From NCBI RefSeq assembly GCF_019933155.2, contig NZ_CP082944.1, positions 4,404,001 through 4,468,000 of the forward strand: DNA of 64,000 nucleotides, given 5' to 3'. Each line of letters opens with the position of its first letter. Position 1 is the stretch's first letter. A model generated the notes under the pieces. The model worked only from the letters and a program-made list of their open reading frames with translations. It made no database searches and was not told the DNA's origin. Source of the stretch: Metabacillus dongyingensis (GTDB lineage: Bacteria > Bacillota > Bacilli > Bacillales > Bacillaceae). Shown here piece by piece: positions 55,180 through 64,000 of the stretch. The translations under genes and the position numbers were made by a program.

Positions 55180-56935
55180 GGTTTTCGTATACTCCTTTTT
55201 TATCAAGAGGTATTGTTACAAGTACTTTTGTACCTATACCTTCTTCACTGTGGATATGGATGCCAGCTTTCATATTGTATATCCCTTCCAGCCGCTCACG
55301 TATATTTACCAGTGCAGTCCCAGTGCCCTCTTTAGACTTTACAGCTTGTTTTCCTAATGACTCTGTCTCATCTTTAGTCATTCCTTTTCCGTCATCTTCA
55401 ACCAATACATACATTTTTTCATCCTTTGTATAGGCGTGAATCAAAACATGACCTTTGCTTTTCACATGAGAAAAAGCATGACGGATGGCATTTTCTACTA
55501 GCGGCTGTAATGTAAATGGAGGAAGAGTAACCTTTTCAAGGCCTTCTTCCATTCTTAACGTGATTGTATATTTATTTGGAAAACGTGCTTGTTCCAATGA
55601 TAAATAAGCTTTAACGTGTTCCAATTCTTTTTCAAGCGTAATGACCGTTTGACGGGATCCCTGCAAATTACTGCGGAAAAATACACTGAGCTCCAGTAAT
55701 AGTTTTCTTGCTTTTTCAGCATCCGTACGGCATAAAGCAGAAATCGTATTGATGGCATTAAACAAAAAATGAGGATGAACCTGAGCCTGTAATGCTTTTA
55801 TTTCCGCATCTTTCAGCAATTTACTTTGCAGCTCTGCTTTGGCTAGTTCCAATTGAGTTGAAAAAAGATTCGCTAACCCTTCTGCAAGCTCTTGTTCAAC
55901 TTCATTCATTTGATTTGGATGCTTAAAATACAGTTTAAGAGTTCCTGCCGTTTTATCATGTACTTTTAAAGGCAGTACAACCGCTGCCTGTAATGGGCAA
56001 TTTTCATTAAAACAGAAGATCTCTTCCTTTTTCCTTGCAGTTATGATGGTTCCTTCTTCAAGCACTTTTTTCGTTAATCCGGTCGCAAGTCCTTTCAAAG
56101 GAAGATGATGGTCGGAAGCTGCACCTACATGTGTTAATACTTGCTTCTGATCGGTAATTGCCACAGCGTCTGCATCTGTCAGCCTTAACAAAATTTGCGC
56201 CACTTCTTTACATGAGTCAGGATTCAAACCCTGGCGAAAGAAAGGCAGCGTTTGATCGGCAATGTGGAAGGCTTTATTTGTTTGTACTGCACGTGCACGT
56301 TCTTCCTCGCGAAAGATGGATTGAATAATAAACATAAACAAAAGTGTCCCGAATCCATTAATTACAATCATCGGAATCCCGATCACCTTAATAAGATCCA
56401 AGGCCATTTCAAAAGGTTTTGTGACAAGCAGGATAATCCCCATTTGAATGATTTCCATCACTACACCTACACTTACCGCAAACAACGGGGTAATCCTGGA
56501 TTTTTTGCGGTATTGTACACCTATATATCCTGCGGCAAGGCCCGCTAAAACAGCTGAAATTGCACATGCCTCTGCTGTAAAACCACCCAGAGTAAACCTG
56601 TGAAGCCCTGCAATCAAACCAATACCCAGTCCAACAAATGGCCCGCCAAGCAAGGCGCCGATTCCAATACCTAATATTCTTGTATTGGCAATGGCACTAT
56701 CAGGTTCAACCTCCAAAAGCCAAGTATGCTCCGCCACAGAATTAGGATTAATTTCAATTCCCGTATAGTTGCTCATGATCCCAAAAATTCCAAATACAGC
56801 AATCAATAACATCTTTCCTGAAATCCGCTGATCATTATTTATAATTCTTTGGAAAGATTTAAGTCTTGAGAGCAAGAATGCAACAATAAAAATAATGCCC
56901 ATTCTTTCTAACATTAACGGCAGTAAATGCATCAT
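55154..56935 (-). CDS. LytS/BtsS-type sensor histidine kinase
   Basis: A 593-residue sensor kinase. The N-terminal 200 residues make the 5TM-5TMR_LYT membrane sensor, with NPNSVAEHTWLLEVEPDSAIANTR in parts and GGPFVGLGIGLIAGLHR. A GAF-like domain follows (about 230-360) with cysteines in FNENCPLQAA. The His-kinase domain has the phospho-acceptor in QVHPHFLFNAINT, and the ATPase domain has LVENAIRHAF and EDDGKGM. E. coli BtsS and YpdA with this sensor type respond to pyruvate. It is cotranscribed with its regulator. Confidence 0.88.
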   Translation of the reverse strand: MMHLLPLMLERMGIIFIVAFLLSRLKSFQRIINNDQRISGKMLLIAVFGIFGIMSNYTGIEINPNSVAEHTWLLEVEPDSAIANTRILGIGIGALLGGPFVGLGIGLIAGLHRFTLGGFTAEACAISAVLAGLAAGYIGVQYRKKSRITPLFAVSVGVVMEIIQMGIILLVTKPFEMALDLIKVIGIPMIVINGFGTLLFMFIIQSIFREEERARAVQTNKAFHIADQTLPFFRQGLNPDSCKEVAQILLRLTDADAVAITDQKQVLTHVGAASDHHLPLKGLATGLTKKVLEEGTIITARKKEEIFCFNENCPLQAAVVLPLKVHDKTAGTLKLYFKHPNQMNEVEQELAEGLANLFSTQLELAKAELQSKLLKDAEIKALQAQVHPHFLFNAINTISALCRTDAEKARKLLLELSVFFRSNLQGSRQTVITLEKELEHVKAYLSLEQARFPNKYTITLRMEEGLEKVTLPPFTLQPLVENAIRHAFSHVKSKGHVLIHAYTKDEKMYVLVEDDGKGMTKDETESLGKQAVKSKEGTGTALVNIRERLEGIYNMKAGIHIHSEEGIGTKVLVTIPLDKKGVYENHVKGFYSR

Positions 56936-57024
56936 GAGGAATCATCCTTTAAATTTATCATTCCATACATCTTACAACAGAGTATAATTTATTGTCGATT
57001 TCTCTATCCTTATCGCGGTTATAA

Positions 57025-57057
57025 AGAAAAAGAGCAGAACCATAATTGGTTTGCCCT
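57025..57057 (-). terminator. Terminator after the MurE paralogue
   Basis: On the minus strand AGGGCAAACCA and TGGTTCTGCTCT form a hairpin with mismatches, followed by TTTTTC. Confidence 0.55.
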
Positions 57058-57091
57058 TATCTGTCATTTTTTGATACACCTATTCTTAAAA

Positions 57092-58561
57092 TCAAGTTGC
57101 AATTGTCGTATTTTGATCGATCAGCAATGCGAAAGTTTCCTGATCGGATTTAGACGGGAGTTCATAGTTGTCCTTATACACTTCGCTCCCTTTTCCGGTG
57201 ACAAGGATCCAATCTCCCGCTTCTGCCATATCCCAGGCTTTTTTTATGGCAAGTGTCCTGTCAGGTATGATAAGATCCGCTGCTTTGCCGGAAGCCTCAC
57301 GATATTTTTCAAGCTCTGCTATCATATCGTTTTGATCAATTCCATTAAGATCATCTAACGTCAGAATTGTGCAGTCAGTCATTTGCGATGAGACTGCCAT
57401 CATTTCATCCCGCTTGCTTTCATCACGGTCTCCCCTGAATCCAAATACATGCAGGATTCGTTTTGCCCCGCAATCACGGGCTGTTTTTAAACAGTAAGAA
57501 AATGCATCAGCTGTATGCGCGTAATCAATGACAGCCGTGGCATCATTGGGATGACTGTACATTTCGAACCTGCCCGGAATTCCCGGAAATGTTTTGAATG
57601 CATCAATCAGCCGGTCAGATTCAATTCCTATTTTTCTTCCGGTCAGATAGGCCATGGAAGCATTATAAATATTATGAAGACCAGGAATTGTCATCTGAAA
57701 ATGAAGCTGTTTTCCAGACTCTGTGACTTCGAAATCTGAGCAGTGAAACTCACTTTTAGAATCAAAAATAAGATCGTCCTTTTCTGTTTTTCCAAAAGTC
57801 GACACTTTGATTTTTCTCTGGTTCAGCAAATCCGTCAGCTTTTCTCCCCACTCATCATGAGTGCTGATAATAGCTTGTCCGCCTTCTTTTAACTTTGAAA
57901 AAAGCAGCTGCTTCACTTCAAAATATTCTTCAATCGTATGATGATAATCCAAATGCTCATGAGCAAGATTTGTAAACAGACCGATGTCATATTCAATGCC
58001 TTCAAGCCTTTTTTGAGCTAAGCCATGTGAAGAAACTTCCATAATGACAATATCATCATCGCTTTTGGCTAAAAGCTTTTGTAATTCCAGTGAATCAGGT
58101 GTTGTATTTTTCGAATCATAGGTCTGCCCATTTATTACATTGTGTACTGTTCCAAACAATGCACAAGAATAACCTGCATATTCAAGGATATGTCTGAGCA
58201 TAAAAGAAGTTGTAGTCTTCCCGTTTGTACCCGTAATTCCGATCATAATGTGTTTAGCAGACGGAAAATCATAGAAATGTGCCGCCAGATTAGCCAAAGA
58301 ATCACGGCTATTCTCAACTCTTACATAGGGTACGGTCAAATCTGCCAAATTCTGCTCTCCAATTACTGCCGCCGCACCTCTATCTATTGCATCCTGTATA
58401 TAATCGTGCCCATCACGCTGATATCCTGTAATGGCTACAAATAAATAGCCCTCTTCTATTTTAGAAGAATTTGCTTCAATTCCTTTAATATCAACAGATT
58501 CCAGTTCTTCGCTGCAGAAAGCAGAATGACCGGTCTCCTCTAACATTTTTTGTAGTTTCAT
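57092..58561 (-). CDS. MurE-family ligase paralogue with altered substrate motif
   Basis: A 489-residue Mur ligase with the three MurE domains. The UDP-substrate domain is N-terminal; the ATP loop is GITGTNGKTTTS (108-119); the middle has TNLAHEHLDYH and the probable carbamylated K217 in YFEVKQLLF; the C-terminal domain has FGFRGDRDESKRDEM. The DNPR motif that recognises diaminopimelate in MurE is here DDLN (403-406); it is not the DNPA of lysine enzymes either. The gene is alone, not in a mur/dcw cluster, so a housekeeping murE should exist elsewhere. It may add another amino acid or act on another substrate. Confidence 0.82.
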   Translation of the reverse strand: MKLQKMLEETGHSAFCSEELESVDIKGIEANSSKIEEGYLFVAITGYQRDGHDYIQDAIDRGAAAVIGEQNLADLTVPYVRVENSRDSLANLAAHFYDFPSAKHIMIGITGTNGKTTTSFMLRHILEYAGYSCALFGTVHNVINGQTYDSKNTTPDSLELQKLLAKSDDDIVIMEVSSHGLAQKRLEGIEYDIGLFTNLAHEHLDYHHTIEEYFEVKQLLFSKLKEGGQAIISTHDEWGEKLTDLLNQRKIKVSTFGKTEKDDLIFDSKSEFHCSDFEVTESGKQLHFQMTIPGLHNIYNASMAYLTGRKIGIESDRLIDAFKTFPGIPGRFEMYSHPNDATAVIDYAHTADAFSYCLKTARDCGAKRILHVFGFRGDRDESKRDEMMAVSSQMTDCTILTLDDLNGIDQNDMIAELEKYREASGKAADLIIPDRTLAIKKAWDMAEAGDWILVTGKGSEVYKDNYELPSKSDQETFALLIDQNTTIAT

Positions 58562-58882
58562 GATTGAACTCCCTTATATGGTGGCATCCGTTCATATTTC
58601 GGTTATTTTATGTAACTTTAGGCAATGTTATTTGCGTGCATGAAATTGCGTTATCATATTTGTTCGTAATGATTCCTGTTTTATGAGGGAAGATGCGGGA
58701 AGAAAATGCTGGATGATTATTATGGGGATCCCTCAAAAAGAAGAGAGTTCTGTCTTCTTACATTGTTTTTATGACCGCTTTGCATTAGTTTCTGCTGACG
58801 ACTTTCATCGGATTTGTGGCCGCTTTCCAATTACCTCCTTAATCTCATATCAGCACTCTTCAGAATCCCGGTTTACAGCAAA
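58562..58882. other. Gene-poor region between htrB and the MurE paralogue
   Basis: AAGGGAG before ATG 58561 is the ribosome-binding site of the MurE paralogue. The rest shows no convincing gene; the plus-strand frame beginning at 58683 runs into htrB on the opposite strand and has no family signature. Confidence 0.5.
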
Positions 58883-58913
58883 ACAAAAAAAACAGCCCCG
58901 AAAACCGGGGCTG
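58883..58913 (-). terminator. Terminator of htrB
   Basis: On the minus strand CAGCCCCG and CGGGGCTG form an 8-bp perfect stem followed by TTTTTTTT. Confidence 0.88.
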
Positions 58914-58935
58914 TACAAAAGGGGGGTAATCTATA

Positions 58936-60198
58936 TTAACTATTCACAACCTCTTTCTGAGACAAGGTTATTTTTTCCGTTACCTTTTCTCCCTGGCGGT
59001 AAAATTCAACATCAATTTTATCGCCGATACTTGTTTGTGAATAGAGGAATTTGCGAAGCTCATTTGAATTTTTGATCTTCGTTCCATTCATTGCTACAAT
59101 GACATCGCCTTCCTGCATTCCTGCTTCTGCAGCTGGTGAAGACGGGCTTACTCCCTGAACGAAGACTCCCTCTGTTATTTCATTCGGCAGCTGAAGTGTG
59201 TTTGTACGGTATTGTTCAGGCACTTCGCTTAAGTCAAGGAGTCCTACTCCTAAGAACGGACGGTCTACTTTTCCCTTTTCAAGCAGTTCATCAACGATTG
59301 GCTGAAGGTCGTTGCTTGGTATAGCAAATCCTAATCCCTCAACACCATCCTGTGTGATTTTCAAGCTGTTGATGCCAATGACCTGGCCGCTCATGTTCAG
59401 CAAGGGTCCACCGCTATTCCCGGGGTTAATTGCCGCATCCGTCTGAATAACATTCAATTCCCAGCTGCCTTCTGAAGTTGAGATGGGAATGGTGCGGTCC
59501 GTTCCGCTTATAATACCTTCAGTAACGGTGCGGGAGAAATCCAGTCCAAGCGGATTTCCGATCGCAACGACTCTTTCACCTGCACGAAGCTGTCCTGAAT
59601 CGCCGAAGTCGGCAACTGTTTTTGCAAACTTGCTGTCAATTTTAAGAACGGCTGTATCTGTCAGCGGATCAGCTCCAACAAGCTCAGCCTTCGATTTTTC
59701 TCCATCTGAATAGGAGATTTCGATGCTGCTTGCACCCTCAATTACATGGTTATTTGTAATAATATAGGCTGTTTCCCCATCTTTTTTGAAAATAACACCT
59801 GAACCCGTGCCTGCTTCAGCATCCTGTGTTCCGCCGCCAAAACCCTGCTGCTGCTGTTTGTTTGATATCCCGACAATCGCAGGCGACAGATTTTCGACCA
59901 TGTCCGCAATGTCGCTCGTTTGACTGATAGGCTGTGTGTTCACAGTACTTGAGTCGTTTTCTTCTTCAGCCGTATTAGAATCAATGGAATAAGAAGGTTC
60001 CTGTGTGCTTGTCTCATCATCAAGGAAAGGCTGTACCCCAAGCACCAGCGCTCCGCCTACTACCCCGCTGATAACAGATGACATAACCGCTCTCCATCTG
60101 GACGGCTTTTTTTGAGGATGTCCCGATCTGACCATGATCTCGCGTGCGTCCGGGTCTAATAATGTATCTTTTCGTTCTGTATCGTCGTAATATCCCAT
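58936..60198 (-). CDS. htrB: HtrA-like membrane-anchored serine protease (HtrB/YvtA type)
   Basis: A 420-residue quality-control protease. A cytoplasmic N-terminus is followed by one transmembrane helix (about 38-57), a serine-rich linker, the trypsin-like domain with catalytic H151 (TNNHVIEG), D181 (PLTDTAVLKI) and S262 (NPGNSGGPLL), and one PDZ domain from about residue 310. It degrades or refolds misfolded exported proteins at the cell surface. It is divergent from a CssRS-like pair, the arrangement of B. subtilis htrB (yvtA), and should be induced by that system under secretion or heat stress. Confidence 0.9.
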   Translation of the reverse strand: MGYYDDTERKDTLLDPDAREIMVRSGHPQKKPSRWRAVMSSVISGVVGGALVLGVQPFLDDETSTQEPSYSIDSNTAEEENDSSTVNTQPISQTSDIADMVENLSPAIVGISNKQQQQGFGGGTQDAEAGTGSGVIFKKDGETAYIITNNHVIEGASSIEISYSDGEKSKAELVGADPLTDTAVLKIDSKFAKTVADFGDSGQLRAGERVVAIGNPLGLDFSRTVTEGIISGTDRTIPISTSEGSWELNVIQTDAAINPGNSGGPLLNMSGQVIGINSLKITQDGVEGLGFAIPSNDLQPIVDELLEKGKVDRPFLGVGLLDLSEVPEQYRTNTLQLPNEITEGVFVQGVSPSSPAAEAGMQEGDVIVAMNGTKIKNSNELRKFLYSQTSIGDKIDVEFYRQGEKVTEKITLSQKEVVNS

Positions 60199-60313
60199 CC
60201 TGATTCCTCCTAGTGAATTTCTTTGTTAACCCTACTATAAAAAATCATTTTGGGAGAAAGATGAAAAGATTATGTGAAATTGTCAAATGATGACCTTATC
60301 CGTGATGACATTG

Positions 60314-60319
60314 TATAAT
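60314..60319 (+). promoter_or_regulatory. -10 element of the cssRS promoter
   Basis: A consensus TATAAT stands 28 bp before the start codon; TGACCT (60291-60296), 17 bp upstream, is a weak -35. A weak -35 would fit activation by CssR. Confidence 0.5.
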
Positions 60320-60346
60320 TACGTTTAAGAAGGAGCGTGAACTGGA

Positions 60347-61015
60347 TTGTCCTACTCTATTTTTCTTGTGGAAGACGAACAGAATTTAAATGATTTGCTG
60401 ACAAAATATCTGGAAAAGGAAGGCTTTAAGGTTACCTCATTTACTAATGGGGAAAATGCGCGCCAGGCCATTCATGAAACTCCTCACCTTTGGGTTCTCG
60501 ATATCATGGTGCCGGATGTTGACGGCTATCAATTAATAAAAGAAATTAAAGCGGCATCGTCAGATACTCCCGTTATTTTCATTTCTGCAAGGGATACAGA
60601 TATTGACCGGGTGCTTGGGCTTGAGCTTGGAAGCGATGACTATATTTCAAAGCCGTTCCTCCCCCGTGAACTTGTGATTCGCGTTCAGAAGCTGCTGACC
60701 CGTGTTTATGAGAGCAGCTCAGTTAAAACAAGTGTGCAGCTTCCGCCTTATACCATTGATGAAAGTGTGCGTTCTGTCTCGCTGAATAATGAAAATCTAA
60801 ATCTGACTTCTAAGGAATTTGATTTATTGCTGCTGTTTCTGCATAACAAAGGTCAGGCTTTTTCGCGCGAACAAATGATTGAGCACATTTGGGGCAGCGA
60901 TTATTTTGGCACAGACCGGGTGGTTGATGATCTCGTCCGCCGGCTCCGAAAAAAAATGCCTGACTTAAAAATAGAAACCATCTACGGATATGGGTACAGG
61001 ATGCTGACAGGATAA
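60347..61015 (+). CDS. cssR: Secretion-stress response regulator CssR
   Basis: A 222-residue OmpR-family regulator. The receiver has E9, D10 and phospho-acceptor D52 in LWVLDIMVPDVDGY; the winged helix covers about 125-220 (LTSKEFDLLLLF, TDRVVDDLVRRLRKKMP). The pattern is very close to B. subtilis CssR. The start is TTG 60347 with AAGGAG 11 nt upstream. Its stop codon overlaps the kinase start. It should activate htrB and its own operon. Confidence 0.92.
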   Translation: MSYSIFLVEDEQNLNDLLTKYLEKEGFKVTSFTNGENARQAIHETPHLWVLDIMVPDVDGYQLIKEIKAASSDTPVIFISARDTDIDRVLGLELGSDDYISKPFLPRELVIRVQKLLTRVYESSSVKTSVQLPPYTIDESVRSVSLNNENLNLTSKEFDLLLLFLHNKGQAFSREQMIEHIWGSDYFGTDRVVDDLVRRLRKKMPDLKIETIYGYGYRMLTG

Positions 61016-62364
61016 TGAAAAATAAATCATTGACTTTTCAAATATGGATTGTGATCTCTGGCATTCTTCTCGTCATTTCTTTGATGCTGATGATTATTTT
61101 CCCGACTACACTCAGGAATTTTTTCACGAAAGAAATCTACACAACGATTGAAAATGAACAGCATATATTGACGGAATACCACCTACAGGGAAATATCCAA
61201 ATGGATCCTCTTACCGGAAATGGAGAGAAGCTCTCCCCTGACCGTTCGGTTCAGCACATCATTCTCCCTGAGAGCGCGCCTTTTTTTTACAACGAAAAAA
61301 AGCTGCCGCTTAGATTTCTTCAAGAAACGCAAACACTTGCTTCTGCTCAAAAGGATATTACGGAAGAATACTCAAGGGAAATTAATAATGAACGGCTCTT
61401 TTTTGTAATCAAGAAGGTGACAGTTGACGGCCAGCCGGCTTTTCTTCTTTCATATGCATGGGACTCTTACCGGAATGATCTTGTTTTGACTTTATTTAAG
61501 CAGCTTGTCTTAGTCATGATCATTGTGTTTCTTTTCAGCTGGATTCCATCTATTTGGCTTGCGAAGTATCTGTCGCGTCCAATTGTTTCTTTAGAAAAGG
61601 ATGTTAAAAGAATTTCGAATGAAGATTGGCATGAACCGGTTGTACTTGATCGAAGTGATGAAATCGGAAAACTTGGAGAAACAATTGAAGTAATGCGGAA
61701 ACGGCTTGTTCAAAAGGATGAAGCACAGCGCACCCTGCTGCAGAACATCTCTCATGACTTGAAAACACCGGTCATGGTAATCAGAGGATATGCGAAATCT
61801 GTAAATGACGGCATTTATCCTAAAGGCGATCTGACCAGCACGATGGATGTTATAGAGGAAGAAGCGGAGCGTCTTGAGAAAAAAATTAAAGACTTGCTGT
61901 ATATAACGAAGCTGGATTACTTATCTTCACGCAACTCAGGCAAATCGGCGGAGGTTGAGCTGAATATGACGGTTCGCGAGGTCATTGACCGCATCAAATG
62001 GTCACGCCAGGAGCTTGATTATGAAATAAAACTGGACCAGGCGGCTATTCATGGCGATGAAGAGCTGTGGATCAAGCTGCTTGAAAACTTATTTGAAAAT
62101 CAGCTCAGGTATGCGGATTCAATAATCGGTGTTCATCTAAAAAAAGCGGGGAATGACTTCCTTCTTAAAATATGGAACGATGGACCCCCGATTGAAGAAG
62201 ACATTCTGCCTCATCTGTTTGAGCCATTTCATAAAGGCAGCAGCGGTGAATTCGGGCTTGGGCTCAACATCGTAAAAAGAATTGCTGAGCTTCATCACGG
62301 TACAGTTTGGGCTATGAATGAGGATAGAATGAGTACGTTTTATGTGAAAGTACCAAAAAGATAG
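61015..62364 (+). CDS. cssS: Secretion-stress sensor kinase CssS
   Basis: A 449-residue membrane kinase with two transmembrane helices (about 9-31 and 160-182) around an extracellular sensor of about 130 residues. A HAMP domain, the phospho-acceptor His in NISHDLKTPVMVIRGY and the ATPase domain (WNDGPPIEE, GLGLNIVKR) follow. Its ATG overlaps the cssR stop codon. It senses misfolded exported proteins or heat at the membrane and signals to CssR. Confidence 0.9.
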   Translation: MKNKSLTFQIWIVISGILLVISLMLMIIFPTTLRNFFTKEIYTTIENEQHILTEYHLQGNIQMDPLTGNGEKLSPDRSVQHIILPESAPFFYNEKKLPLRFLQETQTLASAQKDITEEYSREINNERLFFVIKKVTVDGQPAFLLSYAWDSYRNDLVLTLFKQLVLVMIIVFLFSWIPSIWLAKYLSRPIVSLEKDVKRISNEDWHEPVVLDRSDEIGKLGETIEVMRKRLVQKDEAQRTLLQNISHDLKTPVMVIRGYAKSVNDGIYPKGDLTSTMDVIEEEAERLEKKIKDLLYITKLDYLSSRNSGKSAEVELNMTVREVIDRIKWSRQELDYEIKLDQAAIHGDEELWIKLLENLFENQLRYADSIIGVHLKKAGNDFLLKIWNDGPPIEEDILPHLFEPFHKGSSGEFGLGLNIVKRIAELHHGTVWAMNEDRMSTFYVKVPKR

Positions 62365-62365
62365 C

Positions 62366-62397
62366 AGACGGCCTTTTTAAAAGGCCGTATTTTTATG
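62366..62397 (+). terminator. Terminator of cssRS
   Basis: ACGGCCTTTT and AAAAGGCCGT form a 10-bp stem with a minimal loop, followed by ATTTTTATG. Confidence 0.8.
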
Positions 62398-62473
62398 TTG
62401 AAGTCCATGATTTCTGTGCTAGCATCCAATAACAAAAAAGAACAGCTTTCATGCTGCTCTTTCAATTCCCATC

Positions 62474-62935
62474 TTAATTAACATCTCCCAAATAAATCTT
62501 TTCCGGATGCTTCCCAGATTCAAGCTCCATAATGGAAGGCAGCATCGACATCGGATAAAGCCGATAATCGGTAAGATTTTTTACGGGCAGCCATTCTACA
62601 CCAATTTGGCCGTCATCCGGAATGATACCTGCTGCCGGTTCAGGCTGCCCTTCTTTAATGCGGCATAGAAACATCAAATCCAATTGATGGAATTCTCTAT
62701 CCCAATCAAACCCATGATTACCCCCAACATAATCCCGAACAAAAATCAGGTCATCAATCTCAACTTCAACCCCAATCTCTTCCATGCACTCTCTTTTCAA
62801 ATTTTCATGAAGGTTCTCGCCATGCTCTTGTCCGCCTCCTGGCAAAATGTAGAATGGTCCAATCTCATCTTCTTTCTTGATGACCAAAATCTTGCTTTCT
62901 TGAATAATAATGGCTTTTGATGCTGTACGTACCAT
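62474..62935 (-). CDS. Nudix hydrolase
   Basis: A 153-residue pyrophosphohydrolase. The Nudix box is complete: G, five residues, E, seven residues, RE, then EE and G (GGQEHGE...KRECMEEIGV), which binds the catalytic magnesium. ATG 62935 has AAAGGAG upstream. It is a stand-alone gene between cssS and the carboxylase gene. The substrate is unknown; MutT/NUDT-like proteins of this size often hydrolyse nucleotide derivatives. Confidence 0.85.
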   Translation of the reverse strand: MVRTASKAIIIQESKILVIKKEDEIGPFYILPGGGQEHGENLHENLKRECMEEIGVEVEIDDLIFVRDYVGGNHGFDWDREFHQLDLMFLCRIKEGQPEPAAGIIPDDGQIGVEWLPVKNLTDYRLYPMSMLPSIMELESGKHPEKIYLGDVN

Positions 62936-63022
62936 ATATGTTCTCCTTTTGACTGAAAATTTCATCCTCCCCAATTATATTGGAACTTCTGAGAAAATTG
63001 TCATTTTTGTACAGTGTTTCTT

Positions 63023-64000
63023 TTAATATCCTGTCGGCCAATTCGCTAATCTGCGTTCACTTTTTGTCCCATTTTTAACAACGGCAAATTCTAGCGCTTT
63101 ACACAGATATTTCCTTGTGTCCCTTGGATCGATCACATCATCAATATAATGCTTGGATGCTGCTTTGTACGGGGAGCTGTCAAAGGCCCATTGCCCGAGC
63201 AATTTCTTCCTTGCTTCATCCTGACTGATTTCATTCTGGAGCTGCCTGCCGTATACAACATTGATGCCGACCTCTGGTCCAGTGAAATTAATTTCAGCTG
63301 TTGGCCAAGCAAAGACAAAATCAGCCCCCATCGTCGGTCCGCACATATTTCCGTAAGCAGCGCCAACGCTTTTTCTGATGACAACTGAGATTTTAGGTAC
63401 AGTTGACTGAGCCAGTGCCTGATTCCAGATCATGATTTTAGTCGGCATTTTATCCCGCTCAGCTTCTTGACTTATTCTAAATCCTGGTGTGTCATGCAGG
63501 AAGATTAACGGAATATGATAGGAGTCACACAGACATATAAAATCAGTGGCCTTATCGCACTCCTTTGGTCCCGCAGCTCCGGCAAATTTCTTTGGCTGAT
63601 TTGCAACGATCCCGACAACTCTTCCATTCATTCTGGAAAATACCGTAATTAGGCCTTCTCCATAAGTAGATTTATATTCAAAAAACTGCTGATTGTCTAC
63701 GATTTCCCGAATGATCTCCTTCATATCATAGACTCTGTTTTTCTGTCCCGGCAAAATATTCAATAGGTTTCCTGCACTGCGGTACGGATCATCATTTGTC
63801 TCAATGTAACGAGGCTCATCATCAGCATTTAACGGCATATAGCTGAAGAAGGTTTTCAGCTGCTCTATACATTGTTCTTCCGTACTGCCAAAGGAATCTG
63901 CCTGTCCTGTTTCTTCTGCATGAACCTGCCAGCCTCCAAGCTCTTCCGTATTAACCTTTTGACCTGTTGCCATCGAAAGCATTCTCGGACCTGCAATAGC
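63023..64000 (-). CDS. Acyl-CoA carboxylase beta (carboxyltransferase) subunit, 5' part missing
   Basis: At least 325 residues of a carboxyltransferase of the PccB/YqjD type; the reading frame continues past the right edge (AGPRMLSMATGQ at the border is an internal family segment). Conserved parts include GRVVGIVANQPKKFAGA, CDSYHIPLIFLHDTPGF and RKSVGAAYGNMCGP. It transfers the carboxyl group from biotin to propionyl- or another acyl-CoA and needs a biotin carboxylase partner, not seen here. It could also be the decarboxylase form. The C-terminus ends WPTGY. Confidence 0.85.
   Translation of the reverse strand, partial: AIAGPRMLSMATGQKVNTEELGGWQVHAEETGQADSFGSTEEQCIEQLKTFFSYMPLNADDEPRYIETNDDPYRSAGNLLNILPGQKNRVYDMKEIIREIVDNQQFFEYKSTYGEGLITVFSRMNGRVVGIVANQPKKFAGAAGPKECDKATDFICLCDSYHIPLIFLHDTPGFRISQEAERDKMPTKIMIWNQALAQSTVPKISVVIRKSVGAAYGNMCGPTMGADFVFAWPTAEINFTGPEVGINVVYGRQLQNEISQDEARKKLLGQWAFDSSPYKAASKHYIDDVIDPRDTRKYLCKALEFAVVKNGTKSERRLANWPTGY

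Noticed and set aside
58683..59075. Plus-strand reading frame of 130 codons between htrB and the MurE paralogue
   Set aside because: More than a third runs antisense over htrB, it crosses the htrB terminator hairpin, and no family pattern or ribosome-binding site supports it.

Overview
The window is chromosomal DNA from a low-GC Gram-positive bacterium of the family Bacillaceae (Bacillus or Metabacillus type). The basis is strong AAGGAGG ribosome-binding sites, sigma-A promoters, S-box riboswitches, a HutP-controlled hut operon, a cssRS/htrB locus and YkkCD-type SMR pumps. No tRNA, rRNA, CRISPR array, prophage or intact insertion sequence was seen. Nearly all genes are complete; the last one runs off the right edge.

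Layout, left to right. (1) 0.2-6.4 kb: an amino acid permease, a membrane-anchored D,D-carboxypeptidase, a TetR repressor with a paired SMR efflux pump and a DMT transporter, and an ECF sigma factor with a membrane partner. (2) 6.7-18.4 kb: a ten-gene one-strand sugar cluster. It holds a LacI regulator, a Gfo/Idh/MocA protein, a CUT1 ABC importer without its own ATPase, a YesL protein, a secreted DUF3472 protein, an AgaS-like isomerase, a class II aldolase, a PfkB kinase and a ROK kinase. Together they look like uptake of an amino-sugar glycan and breakdown by a tagatose-phosphate type route. (3) 18.5-26 kb: an SDR enzyme and a sulfur region. There, metN-metI-metQ and an M20 amidohydrolase lie behind two tandem S-box riboswitches, and a carboxylesterase on the other strand has its own S-box. 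(4) 26.4-34.5 kb: a minus-strand unit of lipoprotein, AP-superfamily phosphodiesterase, two permeases, ATPase, DeoR regulator, Cof-type HAD phosphatase and D-serine dehydratase. I do not recognise this combination as a described pathway. (5) 34.9-46.2 kb: a CitS/DcuS-like two-component system whose kinase seems to start at CTG, relics of a DUF1659/DUF2922 gene pair, a MATE transporter, a Fur-boxed nikABCDE-like importer interrupted by a palindrome-rich insert, and a CitMHS citrate transporter with a perfect cre site. (6) 46.3-52.4 kb: hutPHUIG with HutP-type RNA control. (7) 52.5-56.9 kb: a LytS/LytT-type system with a CstA-family transporter and a 21-bp-period direct repeat, resembling the E. 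coli pyruvate-sensing modules. (8) 57-64 kb: a lone MurE paralogue without the DAP-recognition motif, htrB divergent from cssRS, a Nudix hydrolase, and the 3' part of an acyl-CoA carboxylase beta subunit.

The most promising leads for undescribed biology are the amino-sugar cluster with its DUF3472 and Gfo/Idh/MocA proteins, the phosphodiester/D-serine transporter cluster with tandem DeoR-type repeats, the MurE paralogue with an altered substrate motif, and the S-box-controlled esterase and amidohydrolase. All calls come from reading the sequence and from recall of protein families; no database search was run.
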